NCBI RefSeq assembly: GCF_000741255.1
Contig: NZ_JGZB01000003.1
Location: forward strand, 62,001-126,000
Source of the DNA: Bifidobacterium magnum
GTDB taxonomy: Bacteria > Actinomycetota > Actinomycetes > Actinomycetales > Bifidobacteriaceae
DNA: 64,000 bases
Direction: 5' to 3'
This document shows, in pieces, positions 18,744-29,600 of this stretch (position 1 is the first letter of the stretch; each line of letters opens with the position of its first letter). The position numbers and the translations under genes are program-made. The notes under the pieces were generated by a model that saw nothing but the letters and a program-made list of their open reading frames with translations, did not search any database and was not told where the DNA came from.

Positions 18744-18770
18744 AACGGCGAGTAACAATCGCCGTTTTTT
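18744..18770 (+). terminator. Rho-independent terminator after sigA
   Basis: An 8-bp stem (18744-18751 with 18759-18766) has a seven-base loop and a six-T tail. Confidence 0.9.
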
Positions 18771-18813
18771 GCGTACATACGGGGCGCCGCAACGGCGCCG
18801 TTGAAGAGGGAAG

Positions 18814-21126
18814 ATGGCAACAACACAAAACACATACGGGGCGGAAAACCTTACCGTGCTCGAAGGCCTTGACGCCGTGCGCAAGCGCCCGGGCATGTAT
18901 ATCGGCACTACCGACACGCAAGGCCTTATGCACTGCCTGTGGGAAATCATCGACAATTCCGTCGACGAGGCGCTCGCGGGATTCTGCAAGCACATCACCG
19001 TCACCTTGCACCGTGACGGATCAGTGGAAGTGGCTGATGACGGCCGCGGCATTCCGGTGGACGTGGAACCGAAAACGAAGCTGACGGGCGTGGAAGTCGT
19101 GCTTACGAAACTGCACGCGGGCGCCAAGTTCGGCAACTCCTCCTATGACGCTTCGGGCGGCTTGCATGGCGTGGGCTCGTCCGTAGTCAACGCGCTGAGC
19201 TCGCGTCTGGACGTGGAAGTGGACCGTGACGGCAACACCTACCACATGTCGTTCCACCAAGGGCATCCGGGCGTATATACGGACGCCGATCCGGAGCATC
19301 CGTCCCCGTCCTCGCCGTTCAAGAAGACGCGCAAGAACCGTCCCACGGAACTGGAAATTATCGGTTCCGTCCCTAAGAAGCGTACGGGCACGCGCATCCG
19401 CTATTGGGCGGATCCCGAGATTTTCAACGCCACCGCGCAATTCGACTATGACCAGCTCATCGACCGCGTACGGCAGACGAGTTTCCTGGTACCGGGCCTG
19501 ACGATTCGCGTCATTGACGAGAACGTGCCGGAGACGGGCGACGCCTCGATCGATACGTTCACGGAAACCGATGTTCCCGAGGCCCAGGCCGACCATGCCG
19601 AACAGGTTGAAACGCAAGACGAGCAGGCTGAAAAGCAGTGGAACGCCGAAGACCCGGCGCCGCTGCGCGACGCTGAAGACGAGCGCGTGCTTGAGGATGC
19701 CGAGCAGCCCGACGCTTCGCTTGTGGACGCGCCGTCCCACCGCCGCGTGGAAGAGTTCTGCCATACGGGCGGTGTGGAGGATTTCGTGGACTTCCTGTCC
19801 CACGGCAACGAAATCTCCCATATCTGGCGCATCAGCGGCCAAGGCCACTACCACGAAGAAACGCAGGCCGTGGACGACAACGGCGACCTGCACGCCGAAA
19901 ACATCGAGCGTACCTGCGACGTGGACATCGCCATGCGGTGGACCGACGGCTATGACACCACGCTGCGCAGCTTCGTCAACGTGGTGGAGACGCCGGGCGG
20001 CGGCATGCACGTGGACGGTTTCCTCAACGCGATCACCAAGCAGATCCGCAAGGCCGTGGAAGACAATGCCCGTAAGCTCAAGGTGAGCTTGAAAGACTCG
20101 AAGAACCGCGTGGACCGCGACGACATTCTCGCCGGCCTTGTGGCCGTCGTGACCGTGCGCATCGCTGAACCGCAGTTCCAGGGACAGACGAAGGACGTGC
20201 TCGGCACGGCTCCCGTCAAGTCCGTCGTCTCGCGATTGACGGACAAGCAGTTCAGTGAAATGATCACGGGTTCCAAGCGCGGCTTCAAAGACCAGTCGAT
20301 GCGTGTGCTCGAAAAGATTGTGGGCGAAATGCATGCCCGCATCCAGGCGCGCAAGACCAAGGAAGTCACGCGCCGCAAGAACGCGCTCGAATCCGCGTCG
20401 ATGCCGCCCAAGCTGTCCGACTGCCAGCCGGGCAACGACGATGTGGCCGAACTGTTCATTGTGGAGGGCGATTCCGCACTCGGCACTGCAAAAGCGGCCC
20501 GCAATTCGAGTTTCCAGGCGCTGCTGCCGATTCGTGGCAAGATTTTGAACGTGCAAAAGGCGTCGCTCGCGCAGATGCTGTCCAACAAGGAATGCGCGGC
20601 CATCATCCAAGTGGTAGGCGCGGGATCGGCCGCTTCCTTCGACATTAGCCAGGCGCGCTACAACAAGATCATCATGATGACGGACGCCGATGTGGACGGC
20701 GCACACATTCGTACGCTGCTGCTCACACTGTTCTACCGGTACATGCGTCCGCTAATTGAAGAAGGTCACGTATATGCCGCAGTGCCTCCATTGCACCGCA
20801 TCGCGCTCACGGGACCGCGCAAGGGCGAATACATTTACACCTATTCCGACGACGAGCTCGCGGGCAAACTCGCCCAACTCGACGAGCAAGGAATCGGATA
20901 CGACGCGGACATCCAGCGCTACAAGGGCCTTGGCGAGATGGACGCCGACCAGCTGGCCGACACCACGATGGACCCGCGTACGCGCATGCTGCGCCGCATC
21001 CGCATGATCGAGGCGCAGGAAGCGAACGAAATCTTCAGCCTGCTCATGGGCGACGAAGTGCCGCCGCGCCGTCAGTTCATTGTCGACAACGCGAACGATT
21101 TCGACCGATCCAAGATCGACACCTGA
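18814..21126 (+). CDS. parE: DNA topoisomerase IV subunit B (ParE/GyrB2)
   Basis: ATPase subunit of a type IIA topoisomerase, 770 aa. The GHKL ATPase has [22 protein letters not shown] and [15 protein letters not shown]. The Toprim part has [20 protein letters not shown], where ALGTAK favours ParE over GyrB (usually AGGSAK), and the metal site [14 protein letters not shown]. Between about residues 235 and 300 there is an acidic, Glu/Asp/Gln-rich insertion absent from most relatives. Location next to the principal sigma factor matches Streptomyces parE. Its partner parC is 10 kb downstream on the other strand. GAGGGAAG precedes ATG 18814. Confidence 0.9.
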   Translation: MATTQNTYGAENLTVLEGLDAVRKRPGMYIGTTDTQGLMHCLWEIIDNSVDEALAGFCKHITVTLHRDGSVEVADDGRGIPVDVEPKTKLTGVEVVLTKLHAGAKFGNSSYDASGGLHGVGSSVVNALSSRLDVEVDRDGNTYHMSFHQGHPGVYTDADPEHPSPSSPFKKTRKNRPTELEIIGSVPKKRTGTRIRYWADPEIFNATAQFDYDQLIDRVRQTSFLVPGLTIRVIDENVPETGDASIDTFTETDVPEAQADHAEQVETQDEQAEKQWNAEDPAPLRDAEDERVLEDAEQPDASLVDAPSHRRVEEFCHTGGVEDFVDFLSHGNEISHIWRISGQGHYHEETQAVDDNGDLHAENIERTCDVDIAMRWTDGYDTTLRSFVNVVETPGGGMHVDGFLNAITKQIRKAVEDNARKLKVSLKDSKNRVDRDDILAGLVAVVTVRIAEPQFQGQTKDVLGTAPVKSVVSRLTDKQFSEMITGSKRGFKDQSMRVLEKIVGEMHARIQARKTKEVTRRKNALESASMPPKLSDCQPGNDDVAELFIVEGDSALGTAKAARNSSFQALLPIRGKILNVQKASLAQMLSNKECAAIIQVVGAGSAASFDISQARYNKIIMMTDADVDGAHIRTLLLTLFYRYMRPLIEEGHVYAAVPPLHRIALTGPRKGEYIYTYSDDELAGKLAQLDEQGIGYDADIQRYKGLGEMDADQLADTTMDPRTRMLRRIRMIEAQEANEIFSLLMGDEVPPRRQFIVDNANDFDRSKIDT

Positions 21127-22266
21127 TCAACGGTTGCGTTTGGCCAGCGCACGCCCATAAATGCGTTCCACCTGATCCGCGACGGCATGCACATCATAGC
21201 GTTCGAGCAGCTTCTCCTGGCGTTCGCGCAATTGATGCGCCCACTGCGGATCGCGCAATGCGTGGGCGATGCGCTCGGCCAAGTCGCGCGCATGGTCCGC
21301 GCCCACCGAAAACAGCGCATCCTCGTCCCCGAGCAACGTGGAGCGGTATCCAGGATTGTCGCCGGCCAGCGTGACGCCCGCGCCCGCGGCGATGGCCTCC
21401 AACAGCACAATGCCGAAAGATTCGCCGCCCGTGGATGGAAATACGGTCACATCGGCGCTCGCCAACAGGGCGGGCTTGTCCGATTCTTCCACAAAGCCGA
21501 GGAATCGTGTGGGGATGGAAAGTCCGGTTGCACGCACTTGGCAATCTTCCAATAGCGGGCCCTTGCCCGCAAAGGTCACATGCGTGTCCGCCGGCCACAG
21601 GTCGTGGCGCTGCGCATATTCAATGGCGTCCAGCAGCAGGGACGCACCTTTGCGCTCTACAAACCGACCCAAAAATACAATGTGGTGCCCTTCATGCGCA
21701 GCCGGCGCATTCGCGGCCAGCTCGCGCATGGCGTGCACATCAACGGGATTGGCGATGATCGAACCGTAAGTGCGTGCAGTTTGCGCGGCGTATTGCGCGG
21801 CCACGGAAGAGACGGCGACCACTTCGTCAATGCGTCGATGCGAATGTGCGTTGATCGCCCCCAACACTTGTCCTCCCACCGCGGCCAGCACGTTTTTGGG
21901 CGCGATATGGTAGGTGGCCACCACCGCCGTGGACGGATCCGCGGCTTCGATGACGCGCGCCGCCATGAACGGCGAATAGGGAGCTTGCACATGCAACACG
22001 TCGAAATGTGTGTCATGGAGCACGTCGGCGATATGGCGCTTGTCCGCAGGAAGCGGGATGCGCATGCGGTTGCCGTTGAACGGGACCATGACGTTGCGGG
22101 CCATCACATGCGTGTTCGCCATGGGGCTGTGTTCCGTTTGTCCTACCAGATAGTGCACGGTGTGTCCTCGTCGCGCCAGTTCGCGGCCAAGTGTCACGAT
22201 ATGCTGTTGCACCCCGTCCAGCACATCGAGCGTGTCGTCGAATACAAATCCAACCGTAAGTGTCAT
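21127..22266 (-). CDS. GT4-family glycosyltransferase
   Basis: Retaining, GT-B-fold nucleotide-sugar glycosyltransferase, 379 aa. N-terminal TVGFVFDDTLDVLDGVQQHI binds the acceptor side. The C-terminal half has IVFLGRFVERKGASLLLDAI and the E-x7-E motif ESFGIVLLE that contacts the donor sugar nucleotide. It resembles phosphatidylinositol mannosyltransferases of the PimA/PimB type, but acceptor and donor cannot be read from sequence alone. The frame is open 90 bases further, yet ATG 22266 starts the fold and has TAGCGT (minus strand, 22279-22274) seven bases before it, a leaderless arrangement. Its stop codon abuts the parE stop with no gap. Confidence 0.82.
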   Translation of the reverse strand: MTLTVGFVFDDTLDVLDGVQQHIVTLGRELARRGHTVHYLVGQTEHSPMANTHVMARNVMVPFNGNRMRIPLPADKRHIADVLHDTHFDVLHVQAPYSPFMAARVIEAADPSTAVVATYHIAPKNVLAAVGGQVLGAINAHSHRRIDEVVAVSSVAAQYAAQTARTYGSIIANPVDVHAMRELAANAPAAHEGHHIVFLGRFVERKGASLLLDAIEYAQRHDLWPADTHVTFAGKGPLLEDCQVRATGLSIPTRFLGFVEESDKPALLASADVTVFPSTGGESFGIVLLEAIAAGAGVTLAGDNPGYRSTLLGDEDALFSVGADHARDLAERIAHALRDPQWAHQLRERQEKLLERYDVHAVADQVERIYGRALAKRNR

Positions 22267-22390
22267 GGTTGCTACGCTACCGGGCGGCACAGGCAACCGA
22301 ACGCTGTTTTTCTCTCCGGCGATTCGTGCGCCGCATACTTGGCGACCACTATATAGCATTCCTATGCTGAATTGATGATGATCATATTAT

Positions 22391-22434
22391 GATTGACATA
22401 TATACGTAATTTTTGGTTCGAGGAGGAATCAAAA
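22391..22434 (+). promoter_or_regulatory. AT-rich leader and ribosome-binding site of the surface-protein pseudogene
   Basis: TTGACA (22393-22398) lies in AT-rich DNA with no well-spaced -10 that I can name. AGGAGG (22421-22426) is eight bases before ATG 22435. The start signals remain intact although the coding sequence is broken. Confidence 0.45.
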
Positions 22435-24140
22435 ATGTCCCGGGAACCACATGGAGACCATTGCGGGACGGGGCGGTTTCGCCATAGGGCCCGTATGCTC
22501 TACACGATATTGATAATGCTGCTTATGACTGCGGTAGCGTTTCCCACGGCTCCCGTCGCCCGGGGAGTCGAGGTTGATTCGTCCGATGCGGTCCTGCTGC
22601 GACAGACACAGGTCGGGAGTAGTGCGGTCGACGCAGAGTTGGAAGATATAGCCGGCACGGAACTTGATAGTACGGTCCCCTGCAACGGACGCGGGGCGAG
22701 GATGACGTAGGCGGTACGCAACCAGAGGACGCAACCGGCACGGAACTGGATAGCGCGCAGGAACAATCGGAAGGGGAGGGTGAGCCGTCGCCGGGAGAAA
22801 AAGAAGCCGGCTCCGTCATGGAAAGTGCGCAAGACGCGGGTGCGGACTCTTCGAATGCTGGCACTGAAGAAGCTGAAGACGTCCAAAAGTCGAAGAAGTT
22901 GGAGAGGCCGAGGAAGAGGGGGAACATCAATCCGACAACAACGCTGAGGACGCCCAGCATGAACCCGTGGCGTCCAACAGTGAGGTGGGAACCGTAAGTG
23001 CTGCTTCGGTCGGATTTGATGTCAATGATGACCGCATTTTTGAGATTCCCGGTGTGGCTGTAAAGGAACAGGGCAACAGATCCTATCATTTGTTCCAATA
23101 TTTGGTTGACAAACAATATCCGTTCGCCATCACGAATGGCGACCGTTCGCAGATTATGGTGTACTCGCCCGACCGGCAGATCTCCACCCTCAAGGACGCG
23201 TTTGATTGGAAGGTCAAAGCGGTCAGCACTACTACCGATGGTTTGAACTCCAACGGCATCAGGCTCTACTCAAAATCGGCCAAGAATGAATCTGGCGGCA
23301 TCCAAGGGTCGGTACCCAAAGATGCTCCCACAAACCTTATCCATCAAGGAGGAAACTCGGGCGACAATCCTCTATTGTGGCGAACCCAGGGATGCACGGC
23401 CAAGAGGTGCAGCGGGGAGATCGATGGCGATAATCGTCCTGCAGGCAGCCTTGTCATGAACGATGACAAGGATGCCGACGGGTATATTCGAATGTGGCGC
23501 AACAACGGATTCATCGCTTTGCTGACCGCAGAGGACGGCACCCCGTATTTTGGTCTGGTGAGTCAAGACAGCGTGTATGAAAACCCCGAAGTGGAAAAAG
23601 CACTCATCTGCATATCTACTACTTTGACGACTCCGACGCCGCGACAAAACCCGTCAAAGCGGCGATAACCCCACCCAGGAAAACGTCAGGCGCGAAGACA
23701 AGATCAACGACACCACGCTTGTGCTCGGCCTTACCGACGGCACTTACTATGTGGAGGAAATCGCGTCTCCCGAAGGCTACGGGCGGCTTGCCCATCCCAT
23801 TGGCATCACGATTTCCGGAGGCGCCATGGCATTGCTTGGCGAAGACGCGGCCAACAAGGCTTGTGATCCTGTGACAGCCAACTGCAACGAGCCATGGGCA
23901 TATACGCTGCTCGATGCACACAAGGACAAGGTGAAAGGTACCAAATACTACACGTTGCAGGTGGCCAATGAAGCGATGTTCGTGTTGCCCGCGACAGGAG
24001 CGGGGTCACGGACTCCATGGCTGGTGTTGGCGGCCGTAGGCATGCTGACATTGGCGCTTGTCATGGCGATTGCGGTGGGTCGCGATGGCGGGCGTAACGC
24101 GTCTGCCCGCACGCGGAACTATCGCGCGTGTCCCATGTGA
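22435..24140 (+). pseudogene. Pilin-like LPATG cell-wall-anchored surface protein, frameshifted
   Basis: The parts of one secreted protein are in order but in different frames. Signal peptide (MLYTILIMLLMTAVAFPTAP) and the acidic start run 22435 to about 22690. An acidic Glu/Ser stretch in a second frame runs to about 22885. A long N-domain in a third frame ends at the stop at 23668, with FDDSDAATKPVKA read from yet another frame near 23600-23655. The last frame gives a Cna-B/SpaA-type end (GTYYVEEIASPEGYG), sortase motif LPATG, a TM helix and an Arg-rich tail. Each switch falls at a short homopolymer (G4, A4, A5, A4). No sortase gene is nearby. It could be decayed, phase-variable or a sequencing artefact; the domain order argues for one original pilus or adhesin gene. 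Confidence 0.75.
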
Positions 24141-24193
24141 AATTATGTAGCATATTGTGCAATTGCACAGCAATATGAGAAGAGAGCGAACGC

Positions 24194-25420
24194 ATGGCTG
24201 CACTGCTGCTCGCCGTCATCTATTTGTCGTTCATTTCCTTGGGTTTGCCCGACTCGCTGCTGGGCGCGGCGTGGCCGACGATGATCACCACGCTCAATGC
24301 GCCGCTTTCCTGGGCGGGCGGCATTTCCATGACGATTAGCGCGGGCACGATCATTTCCGCGCTTGTCAGCGACCGCATGACGTTGCGGTTTGGCGCGGGC
24401 AAAGTCACGGCCTGTTTCGTGGGCGTCACGGCGCTTGCGTTAATCGGTTTCTCGTTCGCCCCGAACTACTGGGTGCTGATCCTGCTCGCCATTCCTTACG
24501 GGCTGGGCGCCGGATGCGTGGACGCGGCCATCAACAACTATGTGGCCGTGCACTATTCGAGTCGCCATATGAGCTGGTTGCACGGTATGTGGGGTTTGGG
24601 AGCGCTGATCGGCCCGTACATTATGAGTTACGCCATCGGCCGCCAGCAGGGGTGGCAGTGGGGCTACCGCTATATCGGCTTCCTGCAGATCGCACTGACC
24701 GTGATCATTGCATTGAGCATCCCGTTGTGGGTCTCGCGCAAGGCCGCCGCCAGCAAGGCGGAGGAGGATGCGCCCGTTTCCGTGGACGACGGCGGCGTGA
24801 TCGAGCCCGTGGAGGAGAAGCGCAAACCGTTGGGGCTGCTCGGCGTTTTGCGCCTTGCGGGAGCCAAGCAGATTCTCGTGATGTTCCTGTGCTATTGCGC
24901 CGTGGAACAGACGTGCATTTTGTGGGTGAGTAGCTATATGGTGCATGCGAACCATATAGACGCGGTGCAGGCCACGCAGTTTGCGGCGCTGTTCTTCATC
25001 GGCATTACTGCCGGACGGTTCTTAAGCGGCGTGCTCACCATGAAATTCTCCGATCCCATGATGATCCGCCTTGGCCAGCTTCTGTTAGGCATTGGCATTG
25101 TGCTGCTCTTTATTCCGACTTCCTCCGTATGGCCCACGCTGGTGGCGTTCGTAATTCTTGGTTTCGGGTGCGCGCCGATCTATCCGTGCGTCATCCATTC
25201 CACACCTGGGTATTTTGGGGCCGACAAATCGCAGGCCATTGTGGGCGTGCAAATGGCGTTCGCTTATATTGGCGCGATGCTCATGCCGGCGTTGTTCGGC
25301 CTGCTTGCGCAATATTGGTCGATTCGTCTGCTGCCGTGGTATGTGCTGTTCTTTACGACGCTTATGGTGGTGATGCATGAGAGTTTGCGCAAACGGCTCG
25401 GCAATCGCGTCCCCGCGTGA
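24194..25420 (+). CDS. MFS transporter
   Basis: Twelve-helix major facilitator protein, 408 aa, with a central hydrophilic loop (residues about 185-215, Lys/Glu/Asp-rich). GAGAAGAGAGCGA precedes ATG 24194. The overall pattern (YLSFISLGLPDSLLGAAWPT at the start and GLGAGCVDAAINNYVA in helix 4) resembles the fucose-permease-like group of sugar or drug/H+ symporters. Substrate is not deducible. It is followed by another transporter gene in the same direction after 130 bp with no terminator seen, so the two may be co-expressed. Confidence 0.78.
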   Translation: MAALLLAVIYLSFISLGLPDSLLGAAWPTMITTLNAPLSWAGGISMTISAGTIISALVSDRMTLRFGAGKVTACFVGVTALALIGFSFAPNYWVLILLAIPYGLGAGCVDAAINNYVAVHYSSRHMSWLHGMWGLGALIGPYIMSYAIGRQQGWQWGYRYIGFLQIALTVIIALSIPLWVSRKAAASKAEEDAPVSVDDGGVIEPVEEKRKPLGLLGVLRLAGAKQILVMFLCYCAVEQTCILWVSSYMVHANHIDAVQATQFAALFFIGITAGRFLSGVLTMKFSDPMMIRLGQLLLGIGIVLLFIPTSSVWPTLVAFVILGFGCAPIYPCVIHSTPGYFGADKSQAIVGVQMAFAYIGAMLMPALFGLLAQYWSIRLLPWYVLFFTTLMVVMHESLRKRLGNRVPA

Positions 25421-25554
25421 TATGCGCAAGAGGATGTGTCAAGTGGCGTAATTTTTTGTTCGGGTCGGTGTGTGCGAGTAAGTGTGGTGGGAATTCCGCC
25501 GACGCCCCTCATGGCATGCGCGTCGCGGCCGGCATGCTCGGAAGGGACTGACGC

Positions 25555-26583
25555 ATGGGCATCGTACTCGCACTGCTTTCCGCACTGTTCACGGGTTCGA
25601 CGAGTGTTATTGCGACCAAACTCAAAGGTACGCCGACCCAGCAATCGTTGGGTGTGACGTTGGGCGCGTTCATTTTTGGCGTGCTCACGTGCGCATGTTT
25701 CGTATTGCCGCGTACCGGTGGTTCGTTCGCTTTCGATTCGCATATTTGGATTGTGGGATTGTGTTCGGGACTGTTCTGGTCCGTGGGACAGGTGGGCCAA
25801 TATTCCGCGTTGCGTCCGTTGGGCGTGTCCGTGGCGTTGCCGATTTCGACGGCGGGACAAGTGGTGGGCAACGCGCTGCTTGGCGCGATTGTGCTCGGCG
25901 AATGGACGAGCGTGCGCGTGTGGATTATCGGTGTGGTCGCCATTATTTTGATTAGTGCGGGCGCGATCTGCACTTCCGTGCAGCCCAAACGCGCGACCAC
26001 GCAAATGGTGGTTGAGGGCGCCGGCGACGGCGTGCAAGCGGGAGAAATGGTGAATTCCATGCAGTACCGGCGCATTTCCCATGACCAATTCCGGCGGGGC
26101 CTGATCTATATCGGCATTTCCACGCTCGGCTACATGCTGTTTTTCATTTTCCCGAACTTCATGCACAAGATCGGCTATATTTCGGACGCGCTGTTCAACG
26201 CGCCCTCCGGCAACGGCCTGTACTATATGACGGCCATCGTGCTGCCGCAGTCGATAGGCCAGGTGGCCGGCGTGCTTATTATCATGACGCTTTTGCGCAA
26301 CGCCAAGAGTGGCAAATTCTTCGCTCCGGCGACATTCCGCAACATTATTACGGGCCTTATGTGGGCGGCCGGCAACGTGTGCGTGTTCATCGCCTGCGCA
26401 TCTCCAAGCGCCGGGCAGGCTGTGGCCACAACCTTGTCGCAGTTGGGCGTGATCGTGGCGACTTTTGGCGGCATTGTGGTGTTGCATGAGCGGAAGACGG
26501 CGCGCCAGATGCGCTTTATTGTTCTCGGATGCGTGCTGCTGGCAGTAGGCGCGGTACTGATGGGGCTGTATACGACAAAGTAG
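25555..26583 (+). CDS. GlcU/GRP-family sugar uptake protein
   Basis: Ten-helix drug/metabolite-superfamily transporter of the glucose/ribose porter type, 342 aa. It starts with GIVLALLSALFTGSTSVIAT. It contains LGVSVALPISTAGQVVGNAL in the middle and a repeat of the fold at the C-terminus (ATTLSQLGVIVATFGGIVVLHERKT), as in glucose-uptake protein GlcU. Import of glucose or a related monosaccharide by proton symport is the family expectation. GGAAGGGA precedes ATG 25555. It could alternatively be a rhamnose or ribose member of the group. Confidence 0.72.
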   Translation: MGIVLALLSALFTGSTSVIATKLKGTPTQQSLGVTLGAFIFGVLTCACFVLPRTGGSFAFDSHIWIVGLCSGLFWSVGQVGQYSALRPLGVSVALPISTAGQVVGNALLGAIVLGEWTSVRVWIIGVVAIILISAGAICTSVQPKRATTQMVVEGAGDGVQAGEMVNSMQYRRISHDQFRRGLIYIGISTLGYMLFFIFPNFMHKIGYISDALFNAPSGNGLYYMTAIVLPQSIGQVAGVLIIMTLLRNAKSGKFFAPATFRNIITGLMWAAGNVCVFIACASPSAGQAVATTLSQLGVIVATFGGIVVLHERKTARQMRFIVLGCVLLAVGAVLMGLYTTK

Positions 26584-26652
26584 CCGGGGAATGGCATGGA
26601 TGGCGCGCGACGGTACTAGCCGATTCCACAGTCCCCATGTAAAATCGAACAT

Positions 26653-29600
26653 ATGATCGAATGCATGGAGGGTTTTGCGCCACAAACGCGTCAATGGTTC
26701 AAGCAGACCTTTGGCGAGCCGACGGATGCCCAACGGCAGGCGTGGCCAGCCATCCGTTCGGGCGTCAATACGCTTGTCATTGCGCCTACAGGATCAGGCA
26801 AGACGCTTGCGGCGTTTTTGGAAGCGCTCGATTCGATCATGCGCGAGCGGGCTGGGCATAACCGTAGCCGCCGCAACGGGGTGCGCGTACTCTATATTTC
26901 TCCGCTCAAAGCCTTGGGCGCGGATGTGGCCAAAAATCTCGACGTTCCGTTGCGCGGCATCAGCGAACAGTATGAGGCGCAAGGGCTTGCGGCTCCCGAA
27001 GTGCGTGTGGCCATGCGTAGCGGAGACACCGACGCCAAAACACGCGCCGCCATTGCACGCCACGCGCCCGATATCCTTGTTACCACACCCGAGTCGCTGT
27101 ATCTGATGCTCACTTCGAAAGCGCGTGAAACATTGCGCCACGTCGAAACAGTGATCCTCGACGAAATCCACGCATTGGCCGGCACCAAACGAGGCTCGCA
27201 TCTGGCGTTAAGCCTAGAACGGCTGGACGCGCTATGTGAAACGCCGGCGCAACGCATCGGATTGTCCGCCACCGTGCACCCTGTGGAAGAAGTTGCCGCA
27301 TTTCTGGGCGGTTCGCGGCCCGTACACATCGTCAACGCGTCGGCGCCGCCGCACGTGGATTTGCGCGTGGTCGACGTTTCCGAACGTGTCTCCAAACCGG
27401 CGCGGATGCAGGAGCCAGTAGAGGACGCCTCCCAGTCGACACAAATCACATTCTCCATTTGGCCGCAAGTGCAACGTAGCGTACTGGACGCTATTCTCGA
27501 ACACCGTACGACACTCGTATTTGTCAACTCGCGTGGTGTGGCGGAACGCTTGACCGCACAAGTCAACGACCTGTATGCCGAACGTGTCAAAGCGCTGGAA
27601 GGCGACGTTATCCAAACCGCATGGGGCCAACACGGGGACGGCCCACAGGAACCGCGCCACCGCAGGGGGTCGTACGGATCCACATCGATGCTCGTGTCCG
27701 CTCCCGATCCGGACGCCACAATCGCCATGGCGCACCACGGTTCCGTGTCAAAAGACCGGCGCAAACAGATCGAGGACGATTTGAAACGCGGCAAGCTGCG
27801 CTGCGTAATCGCGACGAGCAGCCTTGAGCTTGGCATCGATATGGGGTCGGTGGATCTTGTCATCCAGATCGCACCCCCATTGTCGATCAGTTCGGGATTG
27901 CAGCGCGTAGGCCGCGCCGACCATACGGTGGGCGGCATGTCTCACGCCCTGCTCTATCCGCTGACGCGCCAGGAGATCGTGGCCACGGGAACGGCCGTAG
28001 AACACATGCGCATGGGGGCGCTGGAACCGACCGCCATGGTGTGCAACGCGCTTGACGTGTTGGCCCAGCAGACGGTAGCGGCCGCAAGCATGGAACCCGT
28101 ATCCGTGGACGCATGGTATGCGCTGATCCGCAAAGCGGCGCCGTATGCGGCATTGGGGCGCGAGGCGTTCGACTCCGTAATCAACCTGCTGACGGGCGCC
28201 TACAACAGCGAGGAATTTTCAGCATTCCGTCCGCCGCTCATGTTCGCCGAAGACAGCGGCATGATCAGCGCGCGCCCGGGAGCGCAACGCTTGGCCGTCA
28301 CGAGCGGAGGCACCATACCGGACCGCGGCATGTATACGGTCGTCTTGCCTGAATCGCAAGCCGGCAGCGGACCCAAACGCGTCGGGGAACTCGACGAAGA
28401 AATGGTGTATGAAACGCGCGTCGGGGACATCATCACGCTCGGCACGAGCACATGGCAGGTCCAGAAGATCACGAACGACCGCGTCATGGTAGTCCCCGCC
28501 CCGGGGCGCAGCGCGCGCCTGCCGTTCTGGCACGGCGACCAGGCGGGCCGGTCCTACACGTTCGGGCTGGCCCAAGCCCAGTGGATGCACGACATGAACG
28601 CGGGCTTCGTGCCGGCCGTGGACAACGACATATGCAACCGTCCGACGTTCACCGAGCCTGTTCGCGACCGACTTGCGCAAGACGGGTTCGACGACAACGC
28701 CATTGCCGACTTGGCGATGTTTTTGGCCGACCAGCGTGCGTCCACCGGCGTTGTCCCAGACGCCACACGCATGGTGGTGGAGCACACGCGCAGCGAGGAA
28801 GGCGACTGGACCGTTCTCATCCACTCGCAACTCGGCCGGCGCGTCCACGAGCCGTGGGCGCTTGCGATCAATGCAAAACTGCAGCAGCGCTACGGATTTT
28901 CCGGACAGATTTTCGCGGCGGACGACGGCATTGTGATCCGGCTTCCGGACGGCGACGGCACAATCGATGTGGCGGGTGCAATGCGTTTCGACTGCGAGGA
29001 CCTCACGCGCATCGTGACCGAGCAGGTGGGTGGCAGCGTGCTGTTCGCGAGTAGGTTCCGTGAAGTGGCGGCGCGTTCGCTATTCATGCCGCGCATGAAT
29101 CCGGGCAAGCGCGTGCCGCTCTGGCAGCAGCGTTTGCGCGCCAGCCAGTTGCTGGCAGCGGCGCGTCCGATCAAGGACTTCCCGCTGATTTTGGAAACGA
29201 CGCGCGAATGTTTGCAGGACGTATATGATCTGCCCGCGCTTAAGGAAGTGATGGGGCGCATTGGAGCCGGCCAAATCCTTATTGATGAAGTGACCACCGA
29301 TTATCCCTCGCCAATGGCCGAACATCTGATGTTCGGTTTTGTGGGATCCGTGATGTATGAAGGGGACGCGCCGCTCGCGGAACGCAACACGCAGTTGCTT
29401 TCCATGGATCCGGCCATGTTGGAGCAGCTGCTTGGAGAAGCCGATTATGCGAGTGTGCTCGACGCCGAATCCATTGATGACACGGTGCACGCCTTGGCCG
29501 AACGGTCGTTCTGGAACGAGCTTGACGAGCAAGACGTGACGGGACGCGTCAACCGTTACGCGAAAACGCATGGGCCATTTACGGCGGCGCAAATGATTGC

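Noticed and set aside
22391-24193. Mobile element carrying the surface-protein pseudogene
   Set aside because: No transposase, inverted terminal repeats or target duplication were seen at its borders.
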